This document shows, in pieces, positions 1 to 9,124 of a stretch of DNA of 64,000 nt. The notes below the pieces were generated by a model that ran no database searches, was not told where the DNA came from, and saw only the letters and a program-made list of their open reading frames with translations. The DNA lies in the NCBI GenBank assembly GCA_902602515.1, contig CACKRG010000001.1, positions 62,001 to 126,000 of the forward strand, in the 5' to 3' direction. Within the stretch, counting starts at the first letter, position 1. Each line of letters begins with the position of its first letter. This stretch comes from an uncultured Alphaproteobacteria bacterium. Lineage in GTDB: Bacteria > Pseudomonadota > Alphaproteobacteria > HIMB59 > GCA-002718135. The position numbers were made by a program, and so were the translations under genes.

Positions 1-778
1 GATCAGTTACTCTTTCTAACAAACCAACAACACAATTATCATAGAGGCCAAAAGCAGTTGTTCTAGTCATTACCTTAATTCCCAAACTTTTAAGTTGATT
101 AAAAATTTTAGAGGTAGAAAAATCATTTTCAGACAATTGATTTCCACCAACTAGACTGTCCTGCTCAACTAAAATAACATCTAATTTTTTCTCAGCAGCT
201 TCTATGGCTGCTGCAACACCAGAGGGTCCAGAACCAACTACAATTACATCACAAAAATCATGAGCATGTTCGTAAGAATCAGGATCAGGCAACCGTGAAG
301 CACTTCCCATACCAGCTGCTTTTCTAATTAATTTTTCAAAAAGCATCCAAATAGTAGTACCCTTACCCCATTCAAAAGGCGGTATACCCATGAAGGTTTT
401 GTAATAAAAACCTGCAGCAAAGAATCTACCAATATAATTATTTATTCCACCTAGATCAAAATTTACATTTGGAAATGCATTCTGACCACTTGCCTTCAAA
501 CCATCAAATAGCTCTTGTGTAGTTGCTCTAACATTTGGATCTCTTCTATCTTTAGAACCAATTGTAACTAATGCTCCTGATTCCTCTACACCACTAGAAA
601 ATATTCCTCTTGGTCTATGATATTTAAAACTTCTTCCAACAATACCAATATTGTTAGCTAAAAGAGCTGATGCAAGTGAGTCGCCCTCAAAGCCACTAAG
701 TTTTTTATTGTCCCATGTAAAATTTAGAGTTTTATCTCTGTCGATTTTGCCAAGGTTATTTAATCTCTTTGATTTCAT
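1..778 (-). CDS. soxA: Sarcosine oxidase alpha subunit, N-terminal part (cut by window edge)
   Basis: About 259 N-terminal residues of the large subunit of heterotetrameric sarcosine oxidase, which oxidises sarcosine to glycine and passes the one-carbon unit to tetrahydrofolate. The start is ATG at 778, overlapping the soxD stop (ATGA). The first ~100 residues resemble the degenerate ferredoxin-like domain of the family (FEGDSLASALLANN, KYHRPRGIFSSGVEESGALV). A dinucleotide-binding motif VIVVGSGPSGVAAAIEAAE follows about 180 residues in. The C-terminal folate/aminomethyltransferase half and soxG would lie to the left, outside the window. Order soxB-soxD-soxA is the classical one. Confidence 0.93.
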   Translation of the reverse strand, partial: MKSKRLNNLGKIDRDKTLNFTWDNKKLSGFEGDSLASALLANNIGIVGRSFKYHRPRGIFSSGVEESGALVTIGSKDRRDPNVRATTQELFDGLKASGQNAFPNVNFDLGGINNYIGRFFAAGFYYKTFMGIPPFEWGKGTTIWMLFEKLIRKAAGMGSASRLPDPDSYEHAHDFCDVIVVGSGPSGVAAAIEAAEKKLDVILVEQDSLVGGNQLSENDFSTSKIFNQLKSLGIKVMTRTTAFGLYDNCVVGLLERVTD

Positions 779-1059
779 TTATTATTTTCAACTACTTTCT
801 GTAAATCTGGATGACATGGTCTAACACTTTTTATTTCATGTGTTAATGTTGAACGCTCAACTTCTAGCCACATTCTACATCCATTTGAATGATGCCATGT
901 TTCTAGTTGAAAACCTCTAATATTTTTTCTAAAAAATATAGCTTCCGTCCATTCTTTTGCAGATGCTTCTAAAGAGGGATATTTAATTGAAGCATCTCCT
1001 CCATAGCTAAACTCACTATGATCACGTTCTCCACAATAAGGACAATTAATTCTAATCAT
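775..1059 (-). CDS. soxD: Sarcosine oxidase delta subunit
   Basis: 94-residue small zinc-binding subunit of heterotetrameric sarcosine oxidase. The family pattern is visible: CPYCGERDHSEFSYGGDA at residues 6-23 (Cys6, Cys9), then His57 and Cys61 as likely remaining zinc ligands. Length is normal. ATG at 1059 abuts the soxB stop, and the soxD stop overlaps the soxA start by four bases, so the three subunits are translationally coupled. Confidence 0.95.
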   Translation of the reverse strand: MIRINCPYCGERDHSEFSYGGDASIKYPSLEASAKEWTEAIFFRKNIRGFQLETWHHSNGCRMWLEVERSTLTHEIKSVRPCHPDLQKVVENNK

Positions 1060-2325
1060 TTAACCGTGCAATTTAGGATCTGGACCAGCACCGCGCTCAT
1101 CAATGTTTATGCCTTTTTCAAATCTTTCAAGATTATGGTTATGAACATAATTATGTGGATTTTCATTTGCAATTAAATCTGCAAAATACCAACCTGAAGC
1201 AGGGCTAGCTTTAAAGCCTCCATAATTCCAGCCAGCATTTAGATAAAGATTTGATATTGGTGTTTTACAAATAAAAAATGAACCATCCATAGTCATATCC
1301 ATGACTCCTGCCCAATGCCTTAGTAACCTTATTCTACCTAAGCAAGGAAGTATTGCCATGGCTGCTTCAGCTGAATCTTGAACGATAGGAAGATTCCCTC
1401 GTTGTGCGTATGACTTGTACCAATCGAGATCTCCTCCAAAAACCATACTTCCTTTGTCTGATTGAGATATATAAAAATGTGCTCCTCCCACACCATAAAC
1501 AACAACTTGATCTAAAAGAGGTTTTATTGACTCTGTAACAAATGCTTGAAGCTTATGAGATTCAATTGGTAGATTTCCTAATTCTGCCATTTGCCATAAC
1601 ACGGATGTATTACCAGCTACTGCAAATCCAACTTTTTTTCCTTTAATTGTACCTCTTGATGTTTGTATACTTTCAATACTCCCATTCTTTCTAGTGATTC
1701 CAGTTACCTCACAATTTTGAAGAATATCTACACCTAATGAATCTGCTGCTCTGGCATATCCCCAAGCGACTGCATCATGTCTTGCATTTCCAGCTCGCCT
1801 TTGAACTGCTGCACCTAAGATTGGAAATCTAGAATCATCATAATTTAAATGAGGAATTTTTTTCTTTAATGTTTTAAGATCCCAAAGTTCAGCATCAGTT
1901 CCATGAAGTCTCATAACATTATATCTTCGAGCAGCTGAATCTCTTGCACCTGGGCTATGAAATAAAGATACATGTGCTCTTTGACTAAACATTACATTAT
2001 AGTTTAATTCATGACTTAAATTCTCCCACAACTTTAGTGAATGTTCATAAAATTCATGATTACCCGGCATCATATAATTTGAACGAACTATAGTTGTGTT
2101 TCGGCCAGCATTACCTCCACCAATCCATCCTTTTTCTAAAACTGCTACGTTTTTAATATTATGATTTTTTGCAAGATAGAATGCTGTTGCTAAACCATGT
2201 AAACCGCCGCCAACAATAATAACATCATAATTACTTTTAGGTTCTGGATCTCTCCACTGTCTCGACCAACCAGATTGTCCATTCAACCCATTCTTAATTA
2301 CATTCCATGCATTAAATCTAGTCAT
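1060..2325 (-). CDS. soxB: Sarcosine oxidase beta subunit
   Basis: 421-residue flavoprotein subunit carrying the sarcosine dehydrogenation site. An FAD-binding GxGxxG motif is at residues 34-50 (DVIIVGGGLHGLATAFYL). ARHDAVAWGYA (His183) lies in the region where this family carries its covalently bound flavin; that assignment is by family knowledge. The start is ATG at 2325. A 90-base gap separates it from the upstream racemase-family gene, the largest gap in this minus-strand run, so sox may have its own promoter as well as readthrough. Confidence 0.95.
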   Translation of the reverse strand: MTRFNAWNVIKNGLNGQSGWSRQWRDPEPKSNYDVIIVGGGLHGLATAFYLAKNHNIKNVAVLEKGWIGGGNAGRNTTIVRSNYMMPGNHEFYEHSLKLWENLSHELNYNVMFSQRAHVSLFHSPGARDSAARRYNVMRLHGTDAELWDLKTLKKKIPHLNYDDSRFPILGAAVQRRAGNARHDAVAWGYARAADSLGVDILQNCEVTGITRKNGSIESIQTSRGTIKGKKVGFAVAGNTSVLWQMAELGNLPIESHKLQAFVTESIKPLLDQVVVYGVGGAHFYISQSDKGSMVFGGDLDWYKSYAQRGNLPIVQDSAEAAMAILPCLGRIRLLRHWAGVMDMTMDGSFFICKTPISNLYLNAGWNYGGFKASPASGWYFADLIANENPHNYVHNHNLERFEKGINIDERGAGPDPKLHG

Positions 2326-2415
2326 AATTTGTAATATCTTCTAGTACACTTCCTATTAAATCATCAAAATAAAATGTTTCGAATAATGATACAAGTGTTA
2401 TTTAATCGCAGTTTT

Positions 2416-3435
2416 CTATAGATCTGGCCAGGTATCATTTAATCTATAACCTTCTGGAAAAGGATCATCTTTATCAATGTATAAATTTTGTTTCCCAGTA
2501 ATAAATGCACTTCCAGTTATTCTTGGAATAATACAATTTTTATTATTAATAAAAACTTCTTTTTCTATACTAGCCTTGAATGTAGAGCCAATAATTGATC
2601 TTGAAATAAATTCTTCATTAATTTGTATTTCATTTTTTTCCTTCATTACTGCTAATCTTGCAGAAGTTCCTGTTCCACATGGGGATCGATCTAGTTTACC
2701 AGGACGTATTACAACAGTATTTAAGCCAGTAAGAATAGATTTGCTATTTTTCTCTAATGGTTCAACAAATTGACAAAAAGAAAGATAATTTAATCCTTCT
2801 ATTGTAGGATGTTCAAATCCGATTGTTAAATTAGCTTCTCGCAATAATTCTTTAGCTATATTTACAAATTTTTTAGCATTCTTAGGTTCAATTTTAAGAT
2901 TAAAATCATTAGAATTACAGATCAAAAAACTGTCACCCCCAAAAGCTGTACTTACTTTTATTGAGCCAAAGTATTTAGTTTTTAAATTCACATCTACTTT
3001 ATCTGCAAAACAAGCTAGGTTAGTTAGTGTTACACTTTTAACTTTTTTGTTTTCACAAGTTGCAATAACCTTGATTAATCCTCCTGGAGCCTCAAGTGTA
3101 AGCTCAGTTGTAGGATACTGCATTTTAATTATATTTTTTTCTAATAACACTGTTGTTACACATATTGCATTTGATCCACTCATGGGTGGATTGTCTTCCG
3201 GTTCCATAATTATAAAACCTGCATCTGCATTTTTATGTGAAGGATCTAAAATAATATTACAATGTTTAAATACTCCTCCTCTAGGCTCATTCAAAAAAAA
3301 ATTTCTCCATTTTTTGTCTTTAAAAAGTTTTGATGATGCTTCTTTCGGTGATTTAAAATTTAAATCTTGAATTCCAATTACAACATCACCTATTTCACCA
3401 CAGCAATGTGTATTAAAAACTGTAATCTCATCCAT
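2416..3435 (-). CDS. Proline racemase family enzyme (hydroxyproline epimerase or 3-hydroxyproline dehydratase type)
   Basis: 339-residue member of the proline racemase superfamily, which uses two acid/base residues across a pseudo-symmetric active site. Here the first is Ser86 (in MSGSNAIC, where proline racemase has Cys) and the second is Cys253 in DRSPCGTGTSARLA. Family knowledge: Cys/Cys members racemise or epimerise, whereas members with Ser or Thr at the first position include trans-3-hydroxyproline dehydratases and 4-hydroxyproline epimerases, so substrate cannot be fixed from sequence. It is the last gene of the operon and overlaps the M24 gene by 8 bases. An EutC/ornithine-cyclodeaminase-family protein in the same operon could act as the matching pyrroline-2-carboxylate reductase. 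Confidence 0.8.
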   Translation of the reverse strand: MDEITVFNTHCCGEIGDVVIGIQDLNFKSPKEASSKLFKDKKWRNFFLNEPRGGVFKHCNIILDPSHKNADAGFIIMEPEDNPPMSGSNAICVTTVLLEKNIIKMQYPTTELTLEAPGGLIKVIATCENKKVKSVTLTNLACFADKVDVNLKTKYFGSIKVSTAFGGDSFLICNSNDFNLKIEPKNAKKFVNIAKELLREANLTIGFEHPTIEGLNYLSFCQFVEPLEKNSKSILTGLNTVVIRPGKLDRSPCGTGTSARLAVMKEKNEIQINEEFISRSIIGSTFKASIEKEVFINNKNCIIPRITGSAFITGKQNLYIDKDDPFPEGYRLNDTWPDL

Positions 3436-4585
3436 TTGATATGATGAGATCTTCTATTTTTTTAGAATGGTGTGTAATTTGTTCATAACCATCTTTAGTA
3501 ATTATAAAACTATCTCCAACCTGAGATCTGAAATTGTTTGCGCTTGCACCACCATCTACAGCAAATACCATTCCTGGTTCAAGAACAGTTTTATTTCCAA
3601 CAACTAATTGTGGTTCCTCTAAAAAACTAAAACCAGTACCTCTTCCACATCTAAAAGTAGGATACGGATATCCTTCAGACTGAATCGTCTCTGCATATGC
3701 TGCATGAACTTCTTCTGCAGTAACACCAGGACCAAGTACATCAAGAGCAGCTTTTTGTGATTTAACTGCAGTTTCAAAAGCTTTTATTTGTTCATCAGAT
3801 TGAATTTCTTCCACCCAAAAAATTCTGTCAAATCCAAGTTTAAATCTATGAAAATTTGTTGAGCCACAATAACAAACAAATATAGGGTCACCTTTTTTGA
3901 TTATTTTAGTTGATGCTCTGTGATGAGTTTTAGGAAGATCTTGACCCGATGTTATAACAGGTAAAAAATGAATATTTGGTGACATATTGATATTTTCTGG
4001 ATAGTATTTTTGTAAGAGCTCAGCTGCTTTTCTCGTTCCTGCTTGTGATTGAGCAAGAGCAATTTCATACTCTGGTACATTATTTCCAATAGTTTTTTTT
4101 GCAGCTTCCATCATTGCCATCCCAACTTGTCCAGCATGGCGCGCTATATTTAGTTCATAATCTGATTTAATCATTCTTATACTATCAATTATTTTTGTTA
4201 GATCACCAGGTTGTTGATTAAATAATTCATCTAAATACGTTTTCACCATTTGATTAATTTTAAACTTTTCAATAAAAACATTTTTATGCTGATTAATAAT
4301 TTGTGGTAAAAGTTCTCTCCACTCATTGCCAATTCCATCATTCCATGTTTCTACTTTATCTACAGGACAATTTTCTGGAACTAATAAAACATCTAACAGA
4401 GGTGTGATTAAGTATGTTTGATAATCATTTGAAATAATTAATAATGTTGGACGATAAAAATCCATATGAAGAAAATCATGATAACCTGTAAAATAATATA
4501 TTGAGTCGTCATCTGTGATTATTGAAAGATCAATATTGTTCTCAGACATTTTTTTCTTTAGTTTTTGTAAATTTTCAGCAAACAT
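3428..4585 (-). CDS. M24/creatinase-fold hydrolase without canonical metal ligands (ectoine hydrolase/creatinase-like)
   Basis: About 385 residues with the two-domain creatinase/prolidase architecture: an N-terminal creatinase_N domain (~1-130) and a C-terminal pita-bread domain. The usual five metal ligands are not kept: the first Asp region reads FVCYCGSTNF, the His of the HxxGHGxG loop is replaced (RCGRGTGFSFLEEP), and the last Glu region reads SQVGDSF. This resembles creatinase and the ectoine hydrolase DoeA/EutD, which use the fold without the usual dinuclear metal site. ATG at 4585 overlaps the M20 stop (TAATG); an upstream TTG at 4618 gives a longer but less likely start. Substrate unknown. 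Confidence 0.72.
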   Translation of the reverse strand: MFAENLQKLKKKMSENNIDLSIITDDDSIYYFTGYHDFLHMDFYRPTLLIISNDYQTYLITPLLDVLLVPENCPVDKVETWNDGIGNEWRELLPQIINQHKNVFIEKFKINQMVKTYLDELFNQQPGDLTKIIDSIRMIKSDYELNIARHAGQVGMAMMEAAKKTIGNNVPEYEIALAQSQAGTRKAAELLQKYYPENINMSPNIHFLPVITSGQDLPKTHHRASTKIIKKGDPIFVCYCGSTNFHRFKLGFDRIFWVEEIQSDEQIKAFETAVKSQKAALDVLGPGVTAEEVHAAYAETIQSEGYPYPTFRCGRGTGFSFLEEPQLVVGNKTVLEPGMVFAVDGGASANNFRSQVGDSFIITKDGYEQITHHSKKIEDLIISNG

Positions 4586-5739
4586 TATTTTAACTGCTGT
4601 TCTACCAATTCTGTCCAATATGATGAACCTATTACTAATAAATCATCATTAAAATCATAATTATCTGCATGTAGCGGTCTAGAGTGTTGTTCTGATGTGC
4701 CATTTCCCATTAAAACAAAACATCCAGGTTTTTCACTTGCCATAACAGAAAAATCTTCTGAAAATAAACGAGGCTCAATATCTCCATTACATTTTTCACT
4801 CCCAAGTAATGAAACAGCTGCTTTAGTTGCAGACTCAGCTTGATCTTTTGAGTTGAAAGTAACTGGACAAGTCGTTTCATATTTAACACTTCCACTAACA
4901 CCATGTGCATTACAAGTACCTTCAACAATTTGTAACATTTTTGATGCAATTTTTTCATTCGTTTCTTTTGATAGAGCTCTTGCATCACCTGTCATTTTAA
5001 CATTTCCTGGTAAAACATTTTTTTTTCCATCAGTGATAAATTCTGTAATAGAAACTATACCATTATCAGCTGGATTTAATTTTCTAGAAACAATTGATTG
5101 TAAAGCGACAGCAATCTGAGAGCCAACAGTAATTGCATCAACACCCATATGAGGTAGAGCGGCATGTCCACCTTTAGCTTTTATTTCAATTTCAAATAAA
5201 TTTTCACTTGCTGTTATAGCTCCTTTTCTTGTTCCAAATGTTCCAACTTCCATGTTGGGAATATTATGCATCGCATATACTTCATCAATGTCGAACTTTG
5301 TGAAGAGACCCTCATCGATCATAGTTCTAGCTCCAAACGTATTTTCTTCATCAGGCTGAAAAATAAAATATACAGTTCCATTAAAATTTCCTTTTTCAGC
5401 TAGATATTTTGCAGCACCAAGAAGCATTGCTGTATGGCCATCATGTCCACAAGCGTGCATTCGGTTTTCAAACTTTGATTTATAATTAAAATTATTTTTT
5501 TCATGTATTGGAAGAGCATCCATATCAGCTCTGATACCTATTGATTTTGAACTATTTCCTTTTCTTAAAACTCCTACGACTCCTGTTCTTGCAATACCAT
5601 TATGAACATTAATACCAAATTCTCTAAGAAGTGTTGAAACTTTATTTGAAGCGTATTCTTCTTCAAAACTAATTTGTGGATGCATATGTAAATCGTGACG
5701 CCATTCTACTAATTGGTTGTGTAAAGTTTGGGTCTTCAT
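4585..5739 (-). CDS. M20D family amidohydrolase (hippurate/N-acyl-amino-acid hydrolase type)
   Basis: 384 residues, typical of the M20D metallo-amidohydrolases that cleave N-acyl or N-carbamoyl amino acids. The signature RMHACGHDGHTAMLLGAAK places Cys97 and His99 as metal ligands; FQPDEEN supplies the catalytic Glu region; the dimerisation domain carries IKAKGGHAALPHMGVDA. It lies directly after the PLP-enzyme gene (3-base gap) and shares a TAATG junction with the M24 gene, which suggests ring-opening followed by deacylation. In known ectoine clusters the deacetylase is an unrelated AstE-like protein, so this would be a functional substitute if the substrate is ectoine-like. Confidence 0.85.
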   Translation of the reverse strand: MKTQTLHNQLVEWRHDLHMHPQISFEEEYASNKVSTLLREFGINVHNGIARTGVVGVLRKGNSSKSIGIRADMDALPIHEKNNFNYKSKFENRMHACGHDGHTAMLLGAAKYLAEKGNFNGTVYFIFQPDEENTFGARTMIDEGLFTKFDIDEVYAMHNIPNMEVGTFGTRKGAITASENLFEIEIKAKGGHAALPHMGVDAITVGSQIAVALQSIVSRKLNPADNGIVSITEFITDGKKNVLPGNVKMTGDARALSKETNEKIASKMLQIVEGTCNAHGVSGSVKYETTCPVTFNSKDQAESATKAAVSLLGSEKCNGDIEPRLFSEDFSVMASEKPGCFVLMGNGTSEQHSRPLHADNYDFNDDLLVIGSSYWTELVEQQLK

Positions 5740-5742
5740 AGT

Positions 5743-7185
5743 TTATATATTATTAAATTCTTTAATCTTATTGTCTAGAGAAAGCATATAATTGTAATGA
5801 GAATTCCAAAATTCTTGATTTTTTCTTTTCTCAAAATCTTCTAGACTGACACCTTGCTGCTCAACCCAAGTAAAGTAACCCAAATTGAAGATTCTATTTT
5901 TATCTAATTGAGAAAGCTCGAGCATATTATCTGTTGATAATCCTGATAAGTGTCTTCCAAATAATTCAGCACATAAAACCTCATCATAATTATTTTTGAA
6001 TTCATTAATTGTTTTATTTAATTCTGACATGTACAAATCAGCACCATCTGTGGCAACCGTTATAATTGCATCATCGGCATTCAAATCCATGTATTTTGCA
6101 AGTTTTATTGAAGCAATGATATTAGCTATTGCAGAAAAACCAAATTCAGGCAATCTATCTACAAAGTTGGGTTCGAAATTTTTTTTCTCTACTAAAAATT
6201 TTCTTCCAATATCGGTGTTAAAAATCATGTTAAGATTGTTTGTAGCTTGATCAGAAACATCAACTACAAAATCAGTATTCATTACGTTATGAATTAGTGG
6301 AACGTGTTTGTCTCCTATGCCTTGAATATTGTGTTCACCATAGCCACCATGAAGTAGTGTTGGGCATTCTAGAGCTTCTACAACTGCAATTTTTGTTTGA
6401 TATTTGTCTTTAAGATAATCACCAGCAGCCAAGGTACCACTTGATCCTGACGCACTCACATAAAATCTTGGAGTCAAGTTACTATTACCTTTTACTTTTA
6501 AAAAAGATTTTTCAAATGATGGACCTGTCACAGAACGATGAATTCCATAATTATAATATTCATCAAATTGATTTATTATGTCATTATGATTATCTTTTTT
6601 TAACTCATTACAAGCATCATAAATTTCCTTAACATTACTTTCAGTTCCTTTTGTCTTAATAATATTTTTTTTATCTTCCACCCAGTTGTTGAGCCACTCA
6701 AATCTTTCATTGCTCATTCCCTCTGGGAGTATAGCTATACTATTAAGTCCCATAATACGTGAAATAGCAACTCCTCCTCGGCAGTAATTACCTGTTGATG
6801 GCCAAACAGCTTTATGTTTTTCATAATCAAAAGTTCCATTTAATATTCTTGGTAGTAGACATCCATAAGCGGCTAAAACCTTATGAGCTGTTATTAAAGG
6901 AAAATATCGACCCATATTTACTATAATTTTAGCTTTAACTCCGGTAAATTCTGATGGAAGAACAATATGTTCAGGTTCGTCTGCAAAACCTGACTGATCT
7001 TTTTTATTAAACCAGTGGACTCTAAATAAATTTAATGGATTAACATCATTATTATTTATTTTTGTAAGAGAATTTTTTATCTCTTCATTAATATTTACAG
7101 GATTTTGTAATTCTTTAATACTTGGGAGAATAACTCCTTTTGATTTAAAGTAATCTGATGTTTTCTTAATAACAGCTTGACTCAT
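5743..7185 (-). CDS. Fold-type II PLP enzyme (amino acid lyase/dehydratase), function unassigned
   Basis: 480 residues. Fold-type II pyridoxal-phosphate signatures are visible: a probable Schiff-base lysine Lys102 in TAHKVLAAYG, a substrate loop STGNYCRGGVAIS, and a glycine-rich phosphate loop SASGSSGTLAAGDYL. It is longer than threonine dehydratase-like enzymes and close in size to D-serine dehydratase, but I cannot assign a substrate. It follows the eutC-like gene by 3 bases. A beta-elimination or beta-replacement on an operon intermediate is a reasonable inference, nothing more. Confidence 0.75.
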   Translation of the reverse strand: MSQAVIKKTSDYFKSKGVILPSIKELQNPVNINEEIKNSLTKINNNDVNPLNLFRVHWFNKKDQSGFADEPEHIVLPSEFTGVKAKIIVNMGRYFPLITAHKVLAAYGCLLPRILNGTFDYEKHKAVWPSTGNYCRGGVAISRIMGLNSIAILPEGMSNERFEWLNNWVEDKKNIIKTKGTESNVKEIYDACNELKKDNHNDIINQFDEYYNYGIHRSVTGPSFEKSFLKVKGNSNLTPRFYVSASGSSGTLAAGDYLKDKYQTKIAVVEALECPTLLHGGYGEHNIQGIGDKHVPLIHNVMNTDFVVDVSDQATNNLNMIFNTDIGRKFLVEKKNFEPNFVDRLPEFGFSAIANIIASIKLAKYMDLNADDAIITVATDGADLYMSELNKTINEFKNNYDEVLCAELFGRHLSGLSTDNMLELSQLDKNRIFNLGYFTWVEQQGVSLEDFEKRKNQEFWNSHYNYMLSLDNKIKEFNNI

Positions 7186-7188
7186 AAA

Positions 7189-8163
7189 TTAAGTTTTAAT
7201 GCCTAAATTATTTTCATTACAGATATTATACGTATATCTTGCTATTGCAGTATCTTGAACACCTGTCCCTGTCAAATCACATATTGTAATGTCTTCTTTA
7301 TTTTTTCTTCCTAAACTAGGATCAATTATTATACTTCCAAGATCATCAAATTTATGATCAGTCGATATTATGTTTTCCTTAATAGCATGGTGTAATTCAC
7401 CTAAAATAGTTGTTTGTGGTTGATTATCTGGAATATACTTATCACATAGCTTTATCATAGTTGGGTGTAATTCATTTTTTTGTTCTGCGTCAGATCCCAT
7501 AGCTGTTATATGAGTGCCTTTTTTAATCCAATCAAATTCTAAAAGAGGTTTTTTACTCGGAGTCGTTGTTATAATTATATCTGAAGAACTAGCTAAATCC
7601 TTGCAAGACTGGGAAATGTTTATATCAATATTTAAATCTTTTAGACTATCTATAAATTCATCAACTTTAACTTTATCACGAGCCCATAAATTTATTTTGT
7701 TAATTTTTCTTACTAACAAAATGGCTTTTAGTTGTAATCTTGCTTGAATTCCAGCTCCAATAATTCCAAGATTACTAGCATCTTCATTTGATAAGTATTT
7801 TGCAGCTATTGCACCTGCTATTGCAGTTCTAGTATCAGTTAAATATCCCTCATCTAACAAAATAGATTTTATAACTCCTGTCTCAGAATCTAGCAAAACC
7901 ATCATCCCATTACTAGATGGTAATCCTAATTTCGGATTTTCAAAAAAACCTGATGCTATTTTTATTGCAAAACTATCTAAGCCTTCAACATAAGCAGCCT
8001 TAACATCTGATTCACCATGATATTTTTCAATATCAATTCTCATAATTGGAGGCATTACAGTTTTTCCATTAGACAAACTTTTAAAAGCCTCTTCTATAAT
8101 TGGAATTAGATCTTTATTAAGATTTACGTGTTGAATAATATCTTTTTTTTTAAGGATGAGCAT
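7189..8163 (-). CDS. eutC: Ornithine cyclodeaminase/mu-crystallin family protein, EutC-like
   Basis: 324 residues with the OCD/mu-crystallin fold: substrate domain with FAIKIASGFF, conserved DTRTAIAGAIAAKY at 110-123, and a Rossmann GIIGAGIQARLQL at 133-145, so an NAD(P)-dependent cyclodeaminase or imine reductase. Placement directly after an EutB-like and an EutA-like gene matches the eutABC block of hydroxyectoine utilisation clusters. An alternative is delta-1-pyrroline-2-carboxylate reductase paired with the proline-racemase-family gene. ATG at 8163 lies inside the end of eutB (14-base overlap). Confidence 0.75.
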   Translation of the reverse strand: MLILKKKDIIQHVNLNKDLIPIIEEAFKSLSNGKTVMPPIMRIDIEKYHGESDVKAAYVEGLDSFAIKIASGFFENPKLGLPSSNGMMVLLDSETGVIKSILLDEGYLTDTRTAIAGAIAAKYLSNEDASNLGIIGAGIQARLQLKAILLVRKINKINLWARDKVKVDEFIDSLKDLNIDINISQSCKDLASSSDIIITTTPSKKPLLEFDWIKKGTHITAMGSDAEQKNELHPTMIKLCDKYIPDNQPQTTILGELHHAIKENIISTDHKFDDLGSIIIDPSLGRKNKEDITICDLTGTGVQDTAIARYTYNICNENNLGIKT

Positions 8164-9112
8164 TGCTTAAAACTTTATTAAATAATTTAGAGTCAATGTT
8201 ACCCCCACAAATTAAGCAAATTATATTTTTTCCAAGATGAGATGTTAAATTATCTTTAGCAACCATAACACTTGTTGCAGCTGCTCCCTCAGATACTATT
8301 TTATGTTCCATAAAATTCATTCTAATACCCTCTGCTATTTTTTCTTCACTAACTAAAACGAAGTCATCTACATATTCCCTAACAATATCAAATGTATATT
8401 TGTTATCCAAGCCAATACTTCCTCCTAAACAGTCTGCCAAAGTCTCTATTTCATCAACATCTACTGGCTCTCCTTTTTTTAAACTTTCATACATAGATGG
8501 TCCTCTTTCCATAGATACAGCAATGACTTTTGTGTTTGGTTTTTGCAGTTTAATAGCTTTCGCTATTCCAGAAATTAGTCCTCCGCCTGAAGTAGGTATA
8601 ATAACTGTATCAACTTCAGGAAATTGTTCCAACATTTCAAGACCTACAGTTCCTTGGCCAATAATTATATCCTCATCATCAAAGGGGTGAATTAACGTAA
8701 TATTTTTTTCTTTTGAAGTTTGTTTCGCAAATAAATCTGCTTCATCACTATTTTTTCCAATTATCTCAACTTTTGCTCCTAAATTTTCGATAGCTTCTTT
8801 TCTGTAATTGGGCACCATTGATGACATATATATAGTTGATTGAATTCCTAATACTTTTGAAGCATAAGCTACTCCTTTACCATGGTTTCCTGTTGAAACT
8901 GCAATCACACCTTGGTCCTTTTCTTGTTCACTTAAGGAGAGTAATTTATTAACTGCGCCTCTTAATTTGAATGATCCAGTAATTTGAAAATTTTCTAGTT
9001 TAAGTTTTACTTTAGAGTTTTTTGATAAATATTGAGATTGAACTAGCGGAGTATAATTAACATAAGGTAAAATTTTCTTATGAGCATCTTGAATTTGTTG
9101 AAGTGTAATCAA
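8150..9112 (-). CDS. eutB: Threonine dehydratase-like PLP enzyme, EutB-like
   Basis: 320 residues, catalytic domain only (no ACT regulatory domain), as in catabolic serine/threonine dehydratases and the hydroxyectoine-utilisation dehydratase EutB. The PLP lysine is Lys49 in TGSFKLRGA, followed by STGNHGKGVAYA and the phosphate loop SGGGLISG. The start is TTG at 9112, supported by a GAAGG ribosome site six bases upstream; this start aligns with family N-termini. The gene order eutA-eutB-eutC is what favours EutB over a generic threonine dehydratase. Confidence 0.78.
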   Translation of the reverse strand: MITLQQIQDAHKKILPYVNYTPLVQSQYLSKNSKVKLKLENFQITGSFKLRGAVNKLLSLSEQEKDQGVIAVSTGNHGKGVAYASKVLGIQSTIYMSSMVPNYRKEAIENLGAKVEIIGKNSDEADLFAKQTSKEKNITLIHPFDDEDIIIGQGTVGLEMLEQFPEVDTVIIPTSGGGLISGIAKAIKLQKPNTKVIAVSMERGPSMYESLKKGEPVDVDEIETLADCLGGSIGLDNKYTFDIVREYVDDFVLVSEEKIAEGIRMNFMEHKIVSEGAAATSVMVAKDNLTSHLGKNIICLICGGNIDSKLFNKVLSNAHP

Positions 9113-9124
9113 TTTATACCTTCA

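Noticed and set aside
2477-2773. 98-residue plus-strand frame inside the racemase-family gene
   Set aside because: It is antisense to a gene with clear catalytic motifs; codon pattern and hydrophobic composition are those of a shadow frame.
3428-4585. M24 gene as an active Xaa-Pro aminopeptidase
   Set aside because: The metal-binding Asp, His and Glu positions are not conserved.
4585-5739. M20 gene as the ectoine deacetylase DoeB/EutE
   Set aside because: DoeB/EutE belongs to the AstE-like fold; this protein has M20D signatures, so it could only be a functional substitute.
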